The notes under the pieces: model-generated
What the model was told of the DNA's origin: nothing
Seen by the model: only the letters and a program-made list of their open reading frames with translations
The model's database searches: none
Assembly: GCA_946631345.1 (NCBI GenBank)
Contig: CAMPAA010000008.1
Location: forward strand, 1 to 27,562
DNA: 27,562 nucleotides
Source: an uncultured Verrucomicrobiota bacterium
Lineage (GTDB): Bacteria; Verrucomicrobiota; Kiritimatiellia; RFP12; UBA1067
Direction: 5' to 3'
Translations under genes and position numbers: made by a program
In this document: positions 23,944 through 27,562 of the stretch, one piece after another
Position numbering within the stretch: position 1 is the first letter of the stretch
Layout: each line of letters begins with the position of its first letter

Positions 23944-23965
23944 CAATCTTTCCGTTAGATTGTTT
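23944..23965 (+). terminator. Weak candidate terminator after the ABC exporter
   Basis: CAATCT (23944-23949) pairs with AGATTG (23957-23962) around a 7-nt loop and is followed by only three T. It is weak. A longer-range pairing CGCATCCC (23926-23933) with GGGATGCG (23992-23999) encloses it and could help end the operon. Confidence 0.3.
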
Positions 23966-24014
23966 AGACGCTCTTTCTGCAAATCTCATGCGGGATGCGA
24001 AAGCGATGCCGTGA

Positions 24015-24026
24015 TTGTGGTATAAT
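24015..24026 (+). promoter_or_regulatory. Extended -10 promoter of trmL
   Basis: TTGTGG-TATAAT with a perfect -10 (24021-24026) and TGG extension; no recognisable -35 at 16-18 bp. Expected start near 24033, leader about 39 nt. Confidence 0.65.
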
Positions 24027-24071
24027 CCAATGTGTCTTGTTTTTGTTTTAGCACTCAGCACTCCATGTGAC

Positions 24072-24551
24072 ATGAAAAGCGAATCGGCGAACTTCTCCAT
24101 AGTTCTGCTCCGGCCGGAGATACCGCACAACACCGGAGCGATCGGACGGCTCTGCGTGGGGCTGGGCGTTCCGCTGCATCTCGTGAGGCCGCTCGGCTTC
24201 GCGCTGGACGACCGTTCGATATCGCGCGCAGGCCTCGACTATTGGTCTCATCTCGATGTGTCGGTGCATGATACCTGGGAGGACTATCTCGCGGTGGCAA
24301 AGCCAAGGCGATTCCATTTCCTTTCCACGCGCGGAGAGAAGCCGCTCTACGGGTGCCGCTTCGAGCCGGGCGACGCGCTCGTGTTTGGGAACGAATCTTC
24401 GGGCCTGCCGCAGGACTTCTACTCCCGCTACAAGGATTCGCTCTTCAGGATCCCAATGCCTGGCGAACACGCCCGCAGCATCAACCTCGCGAATGCCGTA
24501 TCCATCGCGGCGTACGAGTGCTACAGGCAGCTAATGCGACAATTCGGGTGA
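24072..24551 (+). CDS. trmL: tRNA (cytidine/uridine-2'-O-)-methyltransferase TrmL
   Basis: A 159-residue SPOUT methyltransferase. ATG 24072 starts FSIVLLRPEIPHNTGAIGR, the TrmL motif 1; upstream in-frame ATGs (24015, 24030) lie in or beside the promoter and would add an unrelated hydrophobic tail. Motif 2 is LVFGNESSGLP and motif 3 IPMPGEHARSINLANAVSIA, which form the trefoil-knot SAM site. TrmL methylates the wobble ribose (position 34) of certain tRNA-Leu species. The length matches the family (about 155 residues). There is no clear ribosome site. It is a single gene with its own promoter and is not functionally tied to the preceding operon. Confidence 0.95.
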   Translation: MKSESANFSIVLLRPEIPHNTGAIGRLCVGLGVPLHLVRPLGFALDDRSISRAGLDYWSHLDVSVHDTWEDYLAVAKPRRFHFLSTRGEKPLYGCRFEPGDALVFGNESSGLPQDFYSRYKDSLFRIPMPGEHARSINLANAVSIAAYECYRQLMRQFG

Positions 24552-24585
24552 GGCGCTTGCGCAGGCAAACGCGGCGTGGGAAAAT

Positions 24586-24597
24586 GTGTGGTATAAT
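24586..24597 (+). promoter_or_regulatory. Extended -10 promoter placed next to the start codon of the lipoprotein gene
   Basis: GTGTGG-TATAAT, with the perfect -10 at 24592-24597. Only 10 bases separate it from the ATG at 24608, so the mRNA should begin about 3-5 nt before the start codon. No ribosome site is possible in that leader. No -35 is seen. Confidence 0.6.
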
Positions 24598-24607
24598 AAT
24601 GCACATT

Positions 24608-25828
24608 ATGAAAAGGAAAATTCTGTCTGTTGTAGCGGCGGCGGCCATCGGGTTCGCCGGTTGCGTCTCGCCTAACTGCCCGAAGGATTCGGGCACGCAC
24701 TACGCCGAGGAGGCCTTGACTCCTTGGGTCGAAAAGGGTGAACTGCCCGGAGCGATCAGCGTGTTCTACAAGGATGGGGTGCAGGAGGTCGCGTGTTTGG
24801 GCTACGCGGATGCGGCGGCGAAACGCCCGATCCGGCTCGACGACGTGTACATGCAGTGTTCGCAGACCAAGGGGTTCTGTGGCGTGACGGTGGCGATTCT
24901 GGTGGAAGAGGGCAAGCTCCGTCTCGACGATCCCGTATCCAAGTACCTGCCGGAGTTCGGCACGCTGTGGGTGCAGGAGAGCGAGTCGAACGGCGTGAGG
25001 CGGGTCGTGAAGGCGAAGAACACGCTCACGGTGCGCATGGTGATGAACCACACGGGCGGCTTCGCGTTTGAGCTGCCCAACTACCATGAGATGGGCGGGT
25101 GGTCGCGCCGGATGCCGCTCAGGTCGGTCGCCGCGATGGCGGCGGCGCTGCCAATACGGTTTGAGCCAGGCACCAAGGTGCAGTACTCCAACGTCGGCAT
25201 CGACATCGGCGCGGCCATCGTGGAGATCGTCACCGGCAAGCGCTGGGAGACGTTCCTCAAGGAGCGTGTGCTCGATCCGCTCGGCATGGAGTCTTCCGGC
25301 TTCTGGCCCACGGATGCGCAGCTCGCGCACCAGTTGGAGATGTACAACGTCAAGGGCGGCGAGGTCGCCAAGTGGCGGCTTGAAAACCCATCTATGCAGC
25401 GCCCCTACAACGACGACCGTGTGTTCCCGTCGGCCGGCGCCGGGCTCTGGACCACGGTCTCCGACCAGCTCAAGTTCTACAAGATGCTGATGAATCTTGG
25501 CATCGGCGAGAACGGGGCGAGGATACTCAAGGAGGAGACGGTGAAGGGCATCCTGGCGAAATCCACGCGCCCGAAAGGCTTCGACGGCTATTCGCTCGGG
25601 CTGAAGGCCCCTGAGAACGACACGGACGACCAGTGGTTCGGGCATGGCGGCGCGTGGGGCACTAACTGCATGGTCAACTGGCACAGGCGTCAGCTGAAGC
25701 TCTGGGCGGTGCAGTTCTGCGGCGGCCCGCGCCCGTGGGACAGCGCCCGCGCCAAGGCGGCGGACAAGTTCTTCAATGCGAAGATCGACAATTCCGGGGC
25801 GGATGCCTACACCGGTCGCATGAAGTGA
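24608..25828 (+). CDS. Serine hydrolase lipoprotein, beta-lactamase/PBP class C-like
   Basis: A 406-residue lipoprotein: MKRKILSVVAAAAIGFAGC, with lipobox F-A-G-C19 acylated at Cys19. Catalytic motifs of the class C beta-lactamase (Beta-lactamase, PF00144) fold are S85-Q-T-K88 (SxxK), Y193-S-N195 (YxN) and H346-G-G348 in place of KTG. The family includes D-aminopeptidases, esterases and carboxypeptidases, so antibiotic resistance should not be assumed. The segments VRMVMNHTGGF and VLDPLGMESSGFW are typical. It is probably periplasmic and membrane-bound. ATG 24608 is chosen because the in-frame ATG at 24599 lies before the expected transcription start. Gene stands alone. Confidence 0.9.
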   Translation: MKRKILSVVAAAAIGFAGCVSPNCPKDSGTHYAEEALTPWVEKGELPGAISVFYKDGVQEVACLGYADAAAKRPIRLDDVYMQCSQTKGFCGVTVAILVEEGKLRLDDPVSKYLPEFGTLWVQESESNGVRRVVKAKNTLTVRMVMNHTGGFAFELPNYHEMGGWSRRMPLRSVAAMAAALPIRFEPGTKVQYSNVGIDIGAAIVEIVTGKRWETFLKERVLDPLGMESSGFWPTDAQLAHQLEMYNVKGGEVAKWRLENPSMQRPYNDDRVFPSAGAGLWTTVSDQLKFYKMLMNLGIGENGARILKEETVKGILAKSTRPKGFDGYSLGLKAPENDTDDQWFGHGGAWGTNCMVNWHRRQLKLWAVQFCGGPRPWDSARAKAADKFFNAKIDNSGADAYTGRMK

Positions 25829-25846
25829 TCGGGGGCTTTCCCGGAA

Positions 25847-25858
25847 TTGTGGTATAAT
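25847..25858 (+). promoter_or_regulatory. Extended -10 promoter of tRNA-Ser
   Basis: TTGTGG-TATAAT with the perfect -10 at 25853-25858; no clear -35. Start expected near 25865, about 34 nt before the tRNA. Confidence 0.6.
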
Positions 25859-25898
25859 ACGCGCCCGTCTGTCATTGGATGGACGCGTTTCCATTTCA

Positions 25899-25986
25899 GG
25901 AGAGGTGGCGGAGCGGTCGATCGCGGCGGTCTTGAAAACCGTTGTCCCGCAAGGGACCGGGGGTTCGAATCCCTCCCTCTCCGCCA
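25899..25986 (+). tRNA. tRNA-Ser (anticodon UGA)
   Basis: An 88-nt type II tRNA. The acceptor GGAGAGG pairs with CCTCTCC, followed by discriminator G and an encoded CCA. The anticodon loop CTTGAAA gives TGA at 25933-25935, reading UCA and related serine codons. A long variable arm (GTCCC-GCAA-GGGAC) and the T loop GGTTCGAATCC are clear. The 25987-26087 stretch after it holds only a small hairpin (CAATGC 25997-26002 with GCATTG 26013-26018) without a T-run. Confidence 0.97.
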
Positions 25987-26087
25987 AGGCCTACAGCAAT
26001 GCAGTCGGAGGAGCATTGGCCGATGCGCGGTTGCCGGTGGATGGCGAGTGGCGACATTGGCCGTTCTGACATTTTCGAAATACCCCC

Positions 26088-26116
26088 TTGCGCTGAATCG
26101 GAGTTTGTCGTATAAT
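26088..26116 (+). promoter_or_regulatory. Promoter giving a leaderless mRNA for the last gene
   Basis: -35 TTGCGC (26088-26093), 17-bp spacer, perfect -10 TATAAT (26111-26116) preceded by TTGTCG. The ATG at 26124 begins 7 bases after the -10, at or 1 nt after the expected transcription start. Confidence 0.65.
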
Positions 26117-26123
26117 GCAGGGC

Positions 26124-27562
26124 ATGAGTTTTTTCAGAGTTTCAGTTTTTGTGCTCGCGGCGGCTGCGTTTGCGGGCCTTGTGCTGTCTCCGTCCGCCGC
26201 GCGCGCGGCGGAGGCGGAGGACGACAACAAGCCTGCGGTAGAGGCGATTCCCGCCGCTGAGCAGGAGAAGATGGACGAGGAGTGCGCGTACATCACGGCG
26301 CTTATCGACGCGAACATGCCCGACCTGGCCGCGCCCGTCATCGCGAAGGCGCGCGAGAGCTGGCCGGTGCTTTCCGCACGGCTTGAGGTGCTGGAGCAGC
26401 AGGGCGACCTGCGCCTCGGCCACTTCGACAAGGTGCAGGCGGTTCTCGCCAAGAAGAAGAAAGGCTCCCCCGAGTACTGGGCGCTGTCAATCGCGATGGC
26501 GAACGCCTACTATGCGCGGCAGAAGCTGTCCGAGTGCCGCAAGCTGTACAGCGAGTTCTTCAAGGCGGTGCCGGTGCCAACCAAGGAGCTGCTGAGCTTC
26601 TACGAGGAGGCTGCGTACACATGGATCCAGATACTGCGTTCCGAGAAGAAGTTCGACCAGTCGATCGCCGTGTACGACGGGCTGCTCAAGCTGCCGCTCA
26701 AGGACGAGCACTGGAGCATGTTCGCGACGGAGGAGACGGAGCTGTGCCTGCAGCTCGCCGCCGAGACGAAGGATCCGAAGAAGCGCGAAGCCTACATCAA
26801 GAAGGCATCCCTCCGCGCCGACCGCATGCTGTGGATGAGCGACCTCATCGTGGTGTTCGGCCGTGCCGTGGCGCTCAAGGCCCATGCCGAAATGGCCCGC
26901 GGCAACATCGCCCGTGCGCAGGAGCTCGTGAACGAGTACATGCCGCAGCTGCAGGACATCCACAAGCAGCTCGTAGCGCTCGACCCCGACGGCTCCCGCA
27001 ACATGGTGCGCGAATCGCCCATGCCGAGCTGCCGCTACCTGCTCGCGGAAATGCTCTGGAAGGCCGCCCAGCAGGAGGCCGCCGAGCAGAAGCCGAACGA
27101 GGACAAGATAAAGGACTCGCTTTTCGGTGCGCGCGAGGGCGGCAAGCGCAACGGCTCCGGCGCGTTCAACCATGCGATAAACGTGTTCATGAAGTATCCG
27201 GAGTCGAGCTGGGCGGCGCCCGCCGGCGAGCTGGCCGAGACGATCAAGAAGTTCGTGAAGGGCCGCTACAAGAAGGACATCAAGACGAACATCACCGCCG
27301 CGCAGATCGACAACGTGCGCAAGATGCAGTTCAAGAACGCCAACGCCGCCTATCGCGAGGCGCGCTGGCAGGATGCGATCAAGGCGTTCCACGACGTGCT
27401 CACGCAGTATCCCGAGACGGAGAACTCGATGAAGGCGGTCGCCCGGCTGGCGGAGTGCTACTTCGAGGTGTGGAAGGCTGAACGCGACGCGAAGGCGAAG
27501 GCGGCGCTGCGCCGCGATTGCGATGCCGTGGGGGGCTATTTCGCCGAGCGCTTCTCGGGCGT
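26124..27562 (+). CDS. Secreted helical-repeat (TPR-like) protein, C-terminus outside window
   Basis: The frame stays open for 479 codons to the window edge. Residues 1 to about 29 are a signal peptide (SFFRVSVFVLAAAAFAGLVLS, cut near ARA-AEA). The remainder is almost wholly helical, with TPR-like units: YWALSIAMANAYYARQKLSECRKLYSEF, then a unit around FDQSIAVYDGLLKLP, and near the end FKNANAAYREARWQDAIKAFHDVLTQYP. The long charged helices and Ala/Lys/Glu richness indicate a periplasmic scaffold. Genes of this type are often found beside TolQ/ExbB-like motors in PVC bacteria, but the downstream region is not visible. The start is the first ATG after a strong promoter and lacks a ribosome site. 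Confidence 0.85.
   Translation, partial: MSFFRVSVFVLAAAAFAGLVLSPSAARAAEAEDDNKPAVEAIPAAEQEKMDEECAYITALIDANMPDLAAPVIAKARESWPVLSARLEVLEQQGDLRLGHFDKVQAVLAKKKKGSPEYWALSIAMANAYYARQKLSECRKLYSEFFKAVPVPTKELLSFYEEAAYTWIQILRSEKKFDQSIAVYDGLLKLPLKDEHWSMFATEETELCLQLAAETKDPKKREAYIKKASLRADRMLWMSDLIVVFGRAVALKAHAEMARGNIARAQELVNEYMPQLQDIHKQLVALDPDGSRNMVRESPMPSCRYLLAEMLWKAAQQEAAEQKPNEDKIKDSLFGAREGGKRNGSGAFNHAINVFMKYPESSWAAPAGELAETIKKFVKGRYKKDIKTNITAAQIDNVRKMQFKNANAAYREARWQDAIKAFHDVLTQYPETENSMKAVARLAECYFEVWKAERDAKAKAALRRDCDAVGGYFAERFSG

Noticed and set aside
24608..25828. Antibiotic-resistance beta-lactamase
   Set aside because: The SxxK/YxN/HGG set is shared by many esterases and peptidases; nothing points to resistance.
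24521..25987. 488-codon antisense ORF opposite the serine hydrolase lipoprotein
   Set aside because: Arg/His-rich shadow; it runs through the tRNA gene, whereas the plus strand has an intact lipobox and catalytic motifs.

Overview
This window looks like chromosomal DNA from an uncultured, probably anaerobic and gut-associated member of the PVC group, most likely Kiritimatiellota or a close relative. Three features point there: a high-GC backbone, a very large secreted beta-strand-repeat protein, and long pseudopilins of an unusual hybrid type IV pilus/type II secretion machine. An HU-like protein of the HU-DNA_bdg plus DUF4469 kind and abundant flavodoxin genes also fit. The assignment is inferred from gene content; there is no rRNA or other strict marker.

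Layout. (1) 1-2235, minus strand: a secreted beta-strand-repeat surface protein, cut by the window edge, with its own promoter. (2) 2236-2950: AT-rich intergenic DNA that ends in eight 15-bp palindromes with centres 22 bp apart, running into the promoter of the next gene. (3) 2951-3733: HU-like DNA-binding protein. (4) 3879-5810: a four-gene operon with a near-consensus promoter, encoding a DUF3793 protein, a short flavodoxin, a BilS/HmuF-like flavodoxin-domain protein and an 81-residue unknown protein. (5) 5961-17828: a pilus/secretion cluster with three prepilin-like proteins, a PilM-PilN/GspL-like protein, a PilO/GspM-like protein, an assembly ATPase, the platform protein, a PilP/GspC-like protein, a secretin and a PilT-like ATPase. 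(6) 17830-23907: tightly coupled to the end of pilT, a HutW/ChuW-type radical SAM enzyme (predicted anaerobic heme degradation), then an ECF-type importer (S, T and a fused double ATPase) and an ABC half-exporter. (7) 24072-27562: separately promoted genes: trmL, a beta-lactamase-fold lipoprotein, tRNA-Ser(UGA), and a secreted repeat-helical protein cut by the window edge.

How the parts may work together. The pilus cluster, the radical SAM gene and the transporter genes run 18 kb on one strand with overlapping or nearly touching genes from pilT to the ABC exporter, which suggests one transcription unit joining an envelope-spanning machine to uptake and breakdown of a tetrapyrrole. The two flavodoxins just upstream could supply electrons to the radical SAM enzyme. 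This functional link is inference.

The most unusual DNA-level signal is the 22-bp phased palindrome array in front of the HU-like gene. Second is a recurring extended -10 motif (TTGTGGTATAAT), which in two genes lies so close to the ATG that the transcripts should be leaderless or nearly so.
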